Part shown: positions 34,335 through 42,085 of the stretch, in pieces
How positions within the stretch are numbered: position 1 is the first letter of the stretch
Layout of the letters: the number at the start of each line of letters is the position of its first letter
Assembly (NCBI GenBank): GCA_947453945.1
Contig: CANGJB010000001.1
Span: 62,001-126,000, forward strand
Reading direction: 5' to 3'
Length of the DNA: 64,000 nucleotides
DNA from: Sphingomonadaceae bacterium
GTDB lineage: Bacteria; Pseudomonadota; Alphaproteobacteria; Sphingomonadales; Sphingomonadaceae
Notes under the pieces: generated by a model
Database searches by the model: none
Told to the model about the DNA's origin: nothing
Seen by the model: the letters and a program-made list of their open reading frames with translations, nothing else
Program-made: the position numbers and the translations under genes

Positions 34335-35479
34335 TGGAAGACGTCTATATCATCGGGGCGGGCATCCACCCCTTCGGCCGCACCGATGGCCGCTCGGGGC
34401 GCGATCAGGGTGTATTCGCGGTGCGGCAGGCGATGGCCGATGCCGCGATCGAATGGACCGATGTGGGCTGCGCCTATGGCGGCTCTGCCGCGGCGGGCAG
34501 CGCGGACATCATGGTCAATGAACTGGGCCTCACCGGCCTGCCGTTCATCAACGTGAGCAATGGCTGCGCCACGGGCGGCAGCGCGCTCGCTTCGGCACGC
34601 AATGCGGTGGCTGCGGGTGAGTGCGACATCGCGATGGCCGTGGGCTTCGACAAGCACCCGCGCGGCGCATTCAATGCCAAGCCGCGCGATTATGGTCTGC
34701 CCGAGTGGTACGGCCAGACCGGCATGATGCTGACCACGCAGTTCTTCGCCTTGAAGATCCAGCGCTACATGCAGCTATACGGGATCACGCGCGAAACGCT
34801 GGGCCGCGTCGCCGAAAAGGCGTTCCGCAATGGCGTCCACGCCGATCACGCCTGGCGGCGCTCGCCGGTCGATCTGGAAACGATCCTGAACTCGCCGATG
34901 GTCAATGATCCTCTGACCAAATACATGTTCTGTGCGCCCGCTGAAGGCGCGGTGGCGCTGATCCTGGCAAGTGGCAAGAAAGTGCGCGAACTGGGCGCAG
35001 ATGCAGTCAAGATCGCCAGCGTCGCGGTCCGCACGCGCCCGCCGGGCTCGTTCGAAGTCTTCGCGCCTTCGGTCGATATCGACAACGGCGGCAAGCCGAC
35101 GATCCTCGCCTCCAAGGCCGCGTTCGAACTCGCGGGCATCGGGCCGGAAGACATTTCCGTCGCGCAGCTGCAGGATACCGAATCCGGCGCCGAGATCATG
35201 CACATGGCCGAAAACGGCTTCTGCAAGGATGGCGATCAGGAGCAGTGGCTGCGTGAGGGCCGCACCGAGGTCACCGGCAAGCTGCCCGTAAACACCGACG
35301 GTGGCTGCCTGGCGTGCGGTGAACCCATCGGCGCTTCGGGTCTGCGTCAGGTCTATGAAAACACTGTGCAGCTGCGCGGCCGGGGCGGCGGGCGCCAGGT
35401 GCCGGGCGGGCCGAAGGCGGCCTATAGCCACGTGTACGGCGCACCGGGCCTGTCCGGCGTGTGCATTCTGGAGCGCTAG
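34334..35479 (+). CDS. SCP-x/Ltp-type thiolase-like protein (possible retro-aldolase)
   Basis: 381 residues from the ATG at 34334. Thiolase fold with a Cys at the nucleophile position (NVSNGCATGGSAL, about residue 78). The C-terminal catalytic GHPxGxTG of true thiolases reads GEPIGASGLRQ, so the His is replaced by Glu. Together with the DUF35 partner this resembles the Ltp2-type subgroup, in which the complex performs retro-aldol cleavage of a 3-hydroxyacyl-CoA side chain instead of thiolysis. Co-transcribed with SDR and NmrA-like genes downstream. Confidence 0.85.
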   Translation: MEDVYIIGAGIHPFGRTDGRSGRDQGVFAVRQAMADAAIEWTDVGCAYGGSAAAGSADIMVNELGLTGLPFINVSNGCATGGSALASARNAVAAGECDIAMAVGFDKHPRGAFNAKPRDYGLPEWYGQTGMMLTTQFFALKIQRYMQLYGITRETLGRVAEKAFRNGVHADHAWRRSPVDLETILNSPMVNDPLTKYMFCAPAEGAVALILASGKKVRELGADAVKIASVAVRTRPPGSFEVFAPSVDIDNGGKPTILASKAAFELAGIGPEDISVAQLQDTESGAEIMHMAENGFCKDGDQEQWLREGRTEVTGKLPVNTDGGCLACGEPIGASGLRQVYENTVQLRGRGGGRQVPGGPKAAYSHVYGAPGLSGVCILER

Positions 35480-35482
35480 TTC

Positions 35483-36253
35483 ATGGGTAAGATGACCGGC
35501 AAGGTCGCCCTGATCTCGGGCGGCGCGGAAGGGATTGGCGGCACTTTGGCAGCGCTGTTCGTGGCCGAAGGCGGCAGCGTGATGCTGGGCGATCTGCAGC
35601 TGGGCAAAGCGAAAGCCCACGCCGCAGCGCTTGGGCCCAATGCCGATGCGGTGCAGCTCGATGTGCGCGATCTGGCGCAATGGGAAGCGGCCGTGGCGGC
35701 AACGCTCGCGCGCTTCGGCAAGCTGACGACGCTGTGCAATATCGCGGGTATTTCCGAACCCGGGAACACGGTCGATGTCGATCTCGATAGCTGGCACCGC
35801 CATATCGATATCAACCTGACCGGCAGCTTTTATGGCTGCCGCGCCGCGCTTCCCGCGCTCGCCGCAGCGGATGAGCCGGCAACCATCGTCAATGTCGGTT
35901 CGATGCTGGCGCACCGTGCGGCAGGCGGCATGGCGGCTTATTGCGCGTCCAAGGCGGGCGTTACGCACCTCACCAAGTCGGTCGCGCTCGATTGCGCTGA
36001 GCGGGGCCTCAAGATCCGGGCAAACACCGTGCATCCCGGAGCGATCCGCACGCCGATGTACAACCGCTACCTTAATGCCGGCGGCGCAACGCCCGAAGAG
36101 ATCGAGGCGGTGATGGCCAGCGCGCACCCGATGGGCCGCGTGGGCGAGCCAGACGAAGTCGCGCGCGCGATCCTGTTTCTGAGCTGCGCGGATTCCAGCT
36201 TCACCAGCGGCACGGACCTTAATGTCGACGGGGCCAGCGCGATCCGCAGCTAG
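35483..36253 (+). CDS. SDR-family oxidoreductase
   Basis: 256 residues. Cofactor loop LISGGAEGIGGTLA (Ser-Gly in place of the usual Thr-Gly), LGDLQ at beta-2 suggesting NAD, NIAG, catalytic Ser in VGSMLAHRA and Tyr/Lys in AAYCASKAGV; C-terminal GTDLNVDGASA. Probably a 3-alpha/beta- or 17-beta-hydroxysteroid-dehydrogenase-like alcohol dehydrogenase of the catabolic pathway. It follows the Ltp-type gene after 3 bp. Confidence 0.9.
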   Translation: MGKMTGKVALISGGAEGIGGTLAALFVAEGGSVMLGDLQLGKAKAHAAALGPNADAVQLDVRDLAQWEAAVAATLARFGKLTTLCNIAGISEPGNTVDVDLDSWHRHIDINLTGSFYGCRAALPALAAADEPATIVNVGSMLAHRAAGGMAAYCASKAGVTHLTKSVALDCAERGLKIRANTVHPGAIRTPMYNRYLNAGGATPEEIEAVMASAHPMGRVGEPDEVARAILFLSCADSSFTSGTDLNVDGASAIRS

Positions 36254-36317
36254 CCCGATCCTACCTGCTGCACCGGCCGCAGATCCGGGCAGCATCCACC
36301 CAAAGGAGAGATGCGAA

Positions 36318-37250
36318 ATGGCACTGGTATCCGTCGTGGGCGCAACCGGCCGGCAGGGGCTGGCACAAGTGCGCCAGCTTGTCGCCGCAGGGCATCAGGT
36401 CCGCGCACTTTCGCGCAACGAGAAGCCCGATCTCGGGCCGACCAACGCCGATATCGAAACCCGCGTGATCGACCTCTACGACCGATCGACCTATGTGAAG
36501 GCGCTCGAAGGCTCTGACGCCGTCTTCTATAACCACCCGCTGCAACTGCGCGATTCCCGCGCTGAGCTTGCCGGCTGGATTGGCGAGGCGGCCAAGGAAG
36601 TGGATGCCAAGCGCTTCGTCTGGAACACCTCGAGCTGGATTCCGGACAAGCCGGGCGATGCGCACACTTATGCCGGCAACACCGCAGGCATCAATGCGCT
36701 GTTCCGCTCGGGCGTTCCGGCCACGGTGTTTGGCTCGGTGCTGTTCATGGACAACCTGCTGACCAACTGGGCACGGCCGTTCATCATGCACGAGCGCCGC
36801 TACGTCTATCCGCACAAGCCAACGCTGGGCGCGAACTGGATCAGCCTCGACGATGTCGCCAAGATCATGGTTCACGCGATGGACCGGCCGGACATGGAAG
36901 GCACCTGGATGAATATCGGCGGGCCCGAGCGGCTGCTTCCGCCCCAAGTCGCGCAGATCCTTTCGGACCACTTCGGCCACACGATCAAGTATGATCCGTG
37001 CACGCCCGAAGAGTTCGGCGACCTGCTCGTGGCCGCACTCGGCGATTCGATGGCAGAGGAGATGCGCAAGCCCTATTCGGCGGGCATCGCGGCGTTCTAC
37101 AACTACAACAACAGCGCGCCGACCAAGCCATTCGAAGTGAACACCGAGGCGATGATGGAGCGCCTGCCGGGCATCGAACTGGAAACCCTCGCCCAGTGGG
37201 TGGCGCGGCAGGACTGGTCCGACACCGCGCACCGACCTTCGGCGGGGTAG
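36318..37250 (+). CDS. NmrA-like NAD(P)-binding protein
   Basis: 310 residues. N-terminal Rossmann motif SVVGATGRQGLAQVRQL is the atypical-SDR/NmrA form (GxxGxxG) without the YxxxK active site. Basic residues follow (ALSRNEK), hinting at NADP. The C-terminus LETLAQWVARQDWSD matches the paralogue at 45777 (ASLAEWAARQDWND). ATG at 36318 with AAAGGAGAG 8 nt upstream. Such proteins act as redox sensors or as isoflavone-reductase-like reductases; in this cluster the reaction is unknown. Confidence 0.85.
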   Translation: MALVSVVGATGRQGLAQVRQLVAAGHQVRALSRNEKPDLGPTNADIETRVIDLYDRSTYVKALEGSDAVFYNHPLQLRDSRAELAGWIGEAAKEVDAKRFVWNTSSWIPDKPGDAHTYAGNTAGINALFRSGVPATVFGSVLFMDNLLTNWARPFIMHERRYVYPHKPTLGANWISLDDVAKIMVHAMDRPDMEGTWMNIGGPERLLPPQVAQILSDHFGHTIKYDPCTPEEFGDLLVAALGDSMAEEMRKPYSAGIAAFYNYNNSAPTKPFEVNTEAMMERLPGIELETLAQWVARQDWSDTAHRPSAG

Positions 37251-37266
37251 GCCTACACCCAGCCCC

Positions 37267-37343
37267 GCTCACCCTGAGCTTGTCGAAGGGTGCTGACGCG
37301 AGCGCCGCGTGAGATGATTGGTCTTTCGACAGGCTCAGCATGA
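37267..37343. repeat. REP-like composite repeat (family B), copy 1
   Basis: Begins with a 29-bp unit (GCTCACCCTGAGCTTGTCGA then AGGGTGCTG, 37267-37295) and ends with a related inverted unit TTTCGACAGGCTCAGCATGA then GC (37322-37343). The 29-bp unit recurs, reverse-complemented and identical, at 40659-40687. The two halves can pair into a long stem. Located between the NmrA gene and a terminator. Confidence 0.8.
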
Positions 37344-37380
37344 GCAGTTTGCGGTCGGTGATCACAGACTGGGGATGGAC

Positions 37381-37420
37381 AAAAAACCGGCGCGGTGCGA
37401 CCACCCGCGCCGGTTTTTTG
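37381..37420. terminator. Strong symmetrical intrinsic terminator
   Basis: AAAAAACCGGCGCGG and CCGCGCCGGTTTTTT are perfect 15-bp inverted arms around a 9-nt loop, with A and T tracts that allow function in both directions. It ends only about 20 bp before the start codon of the serine carboxypeptidase, so it could also act as an attenuator for that gene. Confidence 0.85.
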
Positions 37421-37439
37421 TTCGCGAATGAGGCGTTTC

Positions 37440-39026
37440 ATGCGGTTGCTCGGGATTTCTGCGCTGGCTTTGGCATTGGGGCTGAGCACTGCGGCGCTCG
37501 CGGCAGAGAAGCCGGCCGAGGCGGCAAAGGCCGCGCCTGCCGAACTGTTTCAGCCGGATGAGGTCTCAAGCGAGGGCTCCGTCACCGTTCATGGCGCACG
37601 GATCGATTACCGGGCGGTGGCGGGCACGCTGGTGGTCCATGCCAAGGGCTGGGACGATGCGGCGAGGCCGAAGGCCGAAGCGGTGGGCGATGATGCACCC
37701 GCGGAAGCTTCGATGTTCTACACCGCCTATTTCAAGAAGGGCGCGCCCGCTGCGGATCGCCCCATCATGTTCGTGTTCAACGGCGGGCCGGGTTCCTCCA
37801 CCGTGTGGCTGCACATGGGCGCCTTCGGGCCGCGCCGGGTGGTGACGGCGGACGGCAGCCATACTGCGCCTGCGCCCTACCGCGTGGTCGAGAATTCGGA
37901 GAGCCCGCTCGATGTGGCGGACTTGGTGTTCATAGATGCGCCGGGGGCGGGGTTCAGCCGGATCGCGGGGAAGGACAAGGAAAAGGCATTCTACGGCATC
38001 GATCAGGATGTTCATGCGTTTGCCGAGTTCATCAAGCAGTTCCTGGGCAAATATCAGCGCTGGAATTCGCCGCGCTATCTCTTCGGTGAAAGCTATGGCA
38101 CGCCGCGCGCGGTGGCGCTGGCGGCGCGGCTACAGGCGGCAGATTCGGTCGATCTCAACGGGATCATGCTGCTTTCGGTGACGCTGGCCTTCGATTTCTG
38201 GGCGGATGCGCCGCAGTGGAATCCCGGCAACGACTTACCCTATGTGATCACGCTGCCGACGTATGCGGCGACGGCCTGGTATCACAACCGCGTGCCGGGT
38301 GGCCGCCCGGCGCAGCTCGAGCCTTTTCTGGCGGAGGCCGAGCGCTTCGCGACCGGCGAATATGCCGCCGCGCTGATCGAGGGGAATGACCTTCCCGCGA
38401 CGCGCAAGCAGGCGATGGCCGAGAAACTGTCGCGTTATACCGGCCTGCCGGCGGCGTACATTCTACGCTCGAACCTCAGGGTCAATCTCGGCCAGTTCAA
38501 CCGCAACCTGATGGACGAAACCGGGCAGACTGTGGGCCGGCTCGATACGCGCTTTACCGGGCCTAGCCTCGACGTGCTGAGCCGCGAGGCGGAGTATGAC
38601 CCCCAATCGACAGCGATCAGTTCGGCCTATGTCTCGGCCTTCAACGATTATGCGCGGGGGACGCTGCGCTATGGCGCGGGCAAGGCGTTCAAGCTGTTCG
38701 CCAACGTCGGCGAGTGGGACTTGAAGCATACCCCGCCGGATGCGTCTGGGCCGGTGGAGGGTGCGGCAAACGTGCTGCCCGATCTGGCGTTTTCCCTGAA
38801 GACCAATCCCTCGCTCCGCGTGCTGGTGCTCGGCGGGTATTACGATACGGCAACGCCGTATTTCGAAGGTCGCTTCCAGATGCGGCACTTGGCCGTTCCG
38901 GAGGGGCTGCGGGGGAATGTTTCTTACAAGTATTACCCGTCAGGCCACATGGTCTATGCGCACGAGGATTCGCTCAAGGCGCTGCACGATGATGTGGCGG
39001 CGTTTGTGAAGGGGCGCGGGAACTAG
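37440..39026 (+). CDS. Serine carboxypeptidase (peptidase family S10), exported
   Basis: 528 residues from ATG 37440 (GAGG 5 nt upstream; ATG 37428 also possible). Signal peptide MRLLGISALALALGLSTAALAA. Catalytic Ser in YLFGESYGTPRA, Asp in LGGYYDTATPY and His in YYPSGHMVYAHE, and the S10 oxyanion segment FNGGPGSSTVWLH. Likely a periplasmic carboxypeptidase or acyl-ester hydrolase; many sphingomonads carry such genes. No functional link with the neighbours is apparent. Its end overlaps the convergent TIM-barrel gene by 4 bp. Confidence 0.92.
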   Translation: MRLLGISALALALGLSTAALAAEKPAEAAKAAPAELFQPDEVSSEGSVTVHGARIDYRAVAGTLVVHAKGWDDAARPKAEAVGDDAPAEASMFYTAYFKKGAPAADRPIMFVFNGGPGSSTVWLHMGAFGPRRVVTADGSHTAPAPYRVVENSESPLDVADLVFIDAPGAGFSRIAGKDKEKAFYGIDQDVHAFAEFIKQFLGKYQRWNSPRYLFGESYGTPRAVALAARLQAADSVDLNGIMLLSVTLAFDFWADAPQWNPGNDLPYVITLPTYAATAWYHNRVPGGRPAQLEPFLAEAERFATGEYAAALIEGNDLPATRKQAMAEKLSRYTGLPAAYILRSNLRVNLGQFNRNLMDETGQTVGRLDTRFTGPSLDVLSREAEYDPQSTAISSAYVSAFNDYARGTLRYGAGKAFKLFANVGEWDLKHTPPDASGPVEGAANVLPDLAFSLKTNPSLRVLVLGGYYDTATPYFEGRFQMRHLAVPEGLRGNVSYKYYPSGHMVYAHEDSLKALHDDVAAFVKGRGN

Positions 39027-39832
39027 CCCTGGCCTGCGTGGGCTGACAGCCATTGCCGCGTGGCGAGCGCCACCGCGCGGGCGCGGTCGGCTGGATCGGG
39101 GCAGGCTTCGCGCAGGGCCTTGGAGCGCAGTTCGATGCTGAGCGGTATACCGGGCGGGAACGCCTGATACATCGCCGCGAGCGGAAGCGCGCCTTCGCCG
39201 CATTGTTGCCGGAGGTCGATGGCATCGGTGATGATCGCGCCGAAGTCTGCCGGATCGGGGCGCATGGCGGGTGCGTCGCAAAACTGGGCGTAAGGGAGGA
39301 GTTCGCGCGGGACTTTTGCCAGATCAGCTACGGGGCTTTGCGAGCGGTCGACGTGGATCGGATCGATCAGGAGGGCGCGCAAGGGGTGTGCCACCGCTTC
39401 CAGCACCGCCAAGGCCATCGCAAGGGTCTTCACTTCGGTGAAGATGCCGAACTCCAGCGCAACACGCATGCCTGATCCTTCGGCATGGCGGCACAGCTCG
39501 GCAAGACGCGCGGCGGTCTGCGCCATGTCCGGGTCGGACGAGACGCACAGCACATTTCGCGCGCCCAGTTCCGCGCCGACATCGATCACCTTCTTGTGGA
39601 GGCCCATGTCGCTGCCTGGCTGGACCCAGATTACCTCGACATCGAGGAGCGGGAGGCCCGTATCGGCCAGCGCCGCACGCGCTTCCCGCGTCATCGTGTC
39701 GGTCCATTCGCCGGGCTCGACCCAGAGACCGGTCATGTCGAAACCGCCCGCAGCCGCGGCGCGGATCGTATCGACGGGGCCGAATTCGGGGACGATGCCG
39801 CTGGCGAAGGAGATCGGGTTCATATCGACCAT
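39023..39832 (-). CDS. Sugar-phosphate isomerase/epimerase-like TIM-barrel protein
   Basis: About 269 residues. Xylose-isomerase-like barrel: N-terminal MNPISFASGIVPEFGPVDTI, EVIWVQPGSDMGLH, GMRVALEFGIF with a candidate metal-binding Glu, ALLIDPIHVDRSQ and a C-terminal PLSIELRSKAL strand with Glu. These are equivalent to metal-ligand positions of AP-endonuclease family 2 isomerases. Substrate unknown; in catabolic clusters such proteins can be isomerases or dehydratases of hydroxylated acids. Start ATG at 39832 (or 39823), 1 bp after the SDR stop. Confidence 0.8.
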   Translation of the reverse strand: MVDMNPISFASGIVPEFGPVDTIRAAAAGGFDMTGLWVEPGEWTDTMTREARAALADTGLPLLDVEVIWVQPGSDMGLHKKVIDVGAELGARNVLCVSSDPDMAQTAARLAELCRHAEGSGMRVALEFGIFTEVKTLAMALAVLEAVAHPLRALLIDPIHVDRSQSPVADLAKVPRELLPYAQFCDAPAMRPDPADFGAIITDAIDLRQQCGEGALPLAAMYQAFPPGIPLSIELRSKALREACPDPADRARAVALATRQWLSAHAGQG

Positions 39833-39833
39833 C

Positions 39834-40574
39834 TTAGATCGAACTGCCGCCGTCGATGCGGAATTCGGCGCCGGTGGTGAAGCCGGATTCGTCGGAGGCG
39901 AGATAGACCGCGATGGCGGCGATTTCCTCTGGCGTGCCGATGCGGCCGATGGGGTGGACAGCGACCCAGCCGGCATAGACTTCATCCGGATTGGGGACCT
40001 GCGCCAGCACCTTGTCGAGGATCGGGGTGCGGATCACGCCGGGGTGGATCGAGTTGCAGCGGATGCCATAGCCGCTCTTGCCGCAGTGCGCGGCGACCGA
40101 TTTGGTCATGATGGCAACCGCCGCCTTCGCGCCGTTGTAGGCCACCAGATCGGCGGTGGCCTTGATCCCGGCGAGCGAGGACATGTTGATGATCGAGCCG
40201 CCCCGCTCTTTCATCGCGGCCACCGCATATTTGCAACCGAGAAACACGCCGACGACGTCGATCTCGAACTCGTGCCGGAATTGTTCGAGCGTGACTTGCT
40301 CGATGTTGCCCGCAGTGGTGATGCCGGCGTTGTTGATCACGCAATCGAGCGTTTTGATCCCGCCAACCGTGCTCGCCCAATCGGCTTCCTGCGTCACGTC
40401 GAGGTGGATGTAGCGAGCGTTCGCACCCAGTTCGGCGGCGAGGGCTTCGCCGCCCGCGTCATCGATATCGGCGATCACGACCGATGCGCCTTCAGCGACG
40501 AAGCGCGTGGCCATGGCGGCGCCTAGCCCTGAGGAGCCGCCGGTGATGAGGGCGATCTTGCCGTTCAGTCGCAT
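39834..40574 (-). CDS. SDR-family oxidoreductase
   Basis: 246 residues. LITGGSSGLGAAMATR, Asp at beta-2 (IADIDD) for NAD, VINNAGI, active-site Ser in MSSLAGIKA and Tyr/Lys in VAYNGAKAAV; RIGTPEEIAAIAVYLASDESGFTTGAEFRIDGG at the C-terminus. Its nearest look-alikes are 3-oxoacyl-ACP-reductase-type and hydroxysteroid-dehydrogenase-type SDRs. Operon partner of the TIM-barrel gene downstream. Substrate not assignable. Confidence 0.9.
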   Translation of the reverse strand: MRLNGKIALITGGSSGLGAAMATRFVAEGASVVIADIDDAGGEALAAELGANARYIHLDVTQEADWASTVGGIKTLDCVINNAGITTAGNIEQVTLEQFRHEFEIDVVGVFLGCKYAVAAMKERGGSIINMSSLAGIKATADLVAYNGAKAAVAIMTKSVAAHCGKSGYGIRCNSIHPGVIRTPILDKVLAQVPNPDEVYAGWVAVHPIGRIGTPEEIAAIAVYLASDESGFTTGAEFRIDGGSSI

Positions 40575-40615
40575 AGTTTCATCCTCTTTTCAAAAACTTG
40601 ATAAAACCCAAAACC

Positions 40616-40687
40616 GCTCATGCTGAGCGTGCCCAAGCATCATGCCAGACCCTCGCGCCAGCACCCTTCGACAAGCTCAGGGTGAGC
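40616..40687. repeat. REP-like composite repeat (family B), copy 2
   Basis: Contains CGCTCATGCTGAGC (from 40616) and, at 40659-40687, a 29-bp unit that is the exact reverse complement of 37267-37295. As in copy 1, the two units are inverted with respect to each other and can form a stem. It lies between two minus-strand genes. Confidence 0.8.
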
Positions 40688-40712
40688 GAGGTGGGGATAT
40701 GTCGCGATGGAT

Positions 40713-41177
40713 TTATACATTTGCCTGATCGACGCGTTCCCAATCGTGGTATGCTTGCCGCGCCACGATGATCCATCGGCCGCCGCGCTTTTCCATCCGG
40801 TCGCAGTAGCGGCCTGCGACGATCCAGTCGGTGGCCTTGCCCCCCGTCGGCACAGGAGTGCCTTCTGTGTGGCCGGCCTCGATGAAGTGGTAGGCGACGA
40901 AGTTCGCCTCGGTCTCCACGCTCAGGCCATCGGGCGCAAAGGCGAAGTGCACGTTGCTGATGCTGTGATGCGTGGCGGGAATTGTGCCCAGCACGGCACT
41001 GGCAAAACCGATAAACTCGTCCGGCGATCCGACGAAGGTGGAGTGGCGGTGGATATGGTCGTCGGCAAAGCACGAGCGCACCAAAGCCCAGTCTTTCCGG
41101 TCGATTCCCTTGCAATAGCGATGCAGCAGATCGCGCACTTCCTCGCGCGCCAGCAGTTCCTCTGTCGTCACTGGCAC
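40713..41177 (-). CDS. SnoaL/NTF2-like protein (dehydratase or isomerase-like)
   Basis: 154 residues of the NTF2-like alpha+beta cone fold: LLAREEVRDLLHRYCKGIDR, the mid-section ATHHSISNVHFAFA, and a C-terminal sheet with AGRYCDRMEKRGGRWIIVAR. Asp and His residues positioned as in SnoaL-type cyclases, delta5-3-ketosteroid isomerases and scytalone dehydratases. Known members of this fold in steroid-degrading sphingomonads include a 7-alpha-hydroxysteroid dehydratase; whether this protein is one cannot be told. Divergent from the SDR-RHO3 operon. Confidence 0.85.
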   Translation of the reverse strand: MPVTTEELLAREEVRDLLHRYCKGIDRKDWALVRSCFADDHIHRHSTFVGSPDEFIGFASAVLGTIPATHHSISNVHFAFAPDGLSVETEANFVAYHFIEAGHTEGTPVPTGGKATDWIVAGRYCDRMEKRGGRWIIVARQAYHDWERVDQANV

Positions 41178-41194
41178 GGCTCACCCCTCTCTTT

Positions 41195-41216
41195 TGCTAG
41201 TAACGTCTGCCTAGCA
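41195..41216. promoter_or_regulatory. Inverted repeat TGCTAG-N10-CTAGCA in a divergent promoter region
   Basis: TGCTAG at 41195-41200 and CTAGCA at 41211-41216 are perfect 6-bp inverted half-sites separated by 10 bp, centred in the 87-bp region between the SnoaL gene (minus) and the SDR-RHO3 operon (plus). This geometry, with half-site centres 16 bp apart, fits a dimeric regulator such as TetR or GntR. The evidence is purely positional. Confidence 0.4.
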
Positions 41217-41264
41217 TCCGGGGTGAATTGGTGGGAACTTGCATAATTGAGAGGAACGCCGCCG

Positions 41265-42032
41265 ATGAGCAGGCTTCAAGGAAAAGTGGCGATCATTACC
41301 GGCGCGGCCAAGGGCCTCGGCGAAGCGGACGCGCGCATGTTCGTGCGCGAGGGCGCGCGGGTGATCCTGACCGATGTGGACCGCGAAAACGGCGCGCGCG
41401 TGGCCGCCGAACTGGGCGATATGGCCGAGTTCCAATACCTCGATGTGCGGCATGATGCCGAGTGGAAGGCGCTGGTCGACGATGTCGTTGCGCGGCACGG
41501 CAAGCTCGACATTCTGGTCAACAACGCAGGCGTGGTCGAACTGGGCGATATCGAAACGCAGACCGAGAAGGACTACCGTTTCATCATGGCGGTGAGCGCG
41601 GACGGCACCTGGTTCGGCTGCCAGCACGCGGTGCGGGCAATGAAGGAAACTGGCGGCGGCTCCATCGTCAACATGGCGTCGATCGCATCGGTGCAGGGCG
41701 AAAGCGCCGTGGCGGCGTATTGCGCAGCAAAGGGCGCGGTCGAAGGGCTGACGCGGGCAGTGGCGGTCCACTGCGCGCAAAAAGGCTACAACATCCGCTG
41801 CAATTCGATCCACCCCGCCGGTATCCTTACGCCGATGGTGATGGAAGTAGGCAGGCAGGCCGCGATCATGCGGGGCCCGGATGCCGCGCAATCGGGCCAG
41901 CTCGTCAAGCTAGGGGAGCCCGACGACATTGCCTATACGGTGGTGTTCCTCGCCTCGGATGAGAGCAAGTTCATCAACGGCGCGGCGATCCGCGTCGACG
42001 ACGCAAGATCGGTGATCGCGGGCAACCCCTGA
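41265..42032 (+). CDS. SDR-family oxidoreductase, upstream of RHO3
   Basis: 255 residues. IITGAAKGLGEADARM, LTDVD (NAD-type acidic beta-2), LVNNAGV, Ser in MASIASVQG and Tyr/Lys in AAYCAAKGAV; ends GAAIRVDDARSVIAGNP. Resembles 3-alpha-hydroxysteroid/cyclohexanol-type SDRs. ATG at 41265 with GAGAGGA upstream. First gene of a plus-strand operon continuing with RHO3, another SDR, the KstD-like flavoprotein, an NmrA-like protein and an MDR reductase. Confidence 0.9.
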   Translation: MSRLQGKVAIITGAAKGLGEADARMFVREGARVILTDVDRENGARVAAELGDMAEFQYLDVRHDAEWKALVDDVVARHGKLDILVNNAGVVELGDIETQTEKDYRFIMAVSADGTWFGCQHAVRAMKETGGGSIVNMASIASVQGESAVAAYCAAKGAVEGLTRAVAVHCAQKGYNIRCNSIHPAGILTPMVMEVGRQAAIMRGPDAAQSGQLVKLGEPDDIAYTVVFLASDESKFINGAAIRVDDARSVIAGNP

Positions 42033-42067
42033 TCAACAGCCCCTGATCACCAGCCCCTGATCGACAG
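42026..42067 (+). repeat. Three tandem 14-bp repeats
   Basis: CCCCTGATCAACAG, CCCCTGATCACCAG and CCCCTGATCGACAG follow each other without spacer. The first unit overlaps the SDR stop codon (TGA at 42030-42032) and the array ends 18 bp before the RHO3 start. Most likely a slippage-derived array; a role in spacing or translation of RHO3 is possible. Confidence 0.8.
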
Positions 42068-42085
42068 CCTAGGAAGGATCGGCAG

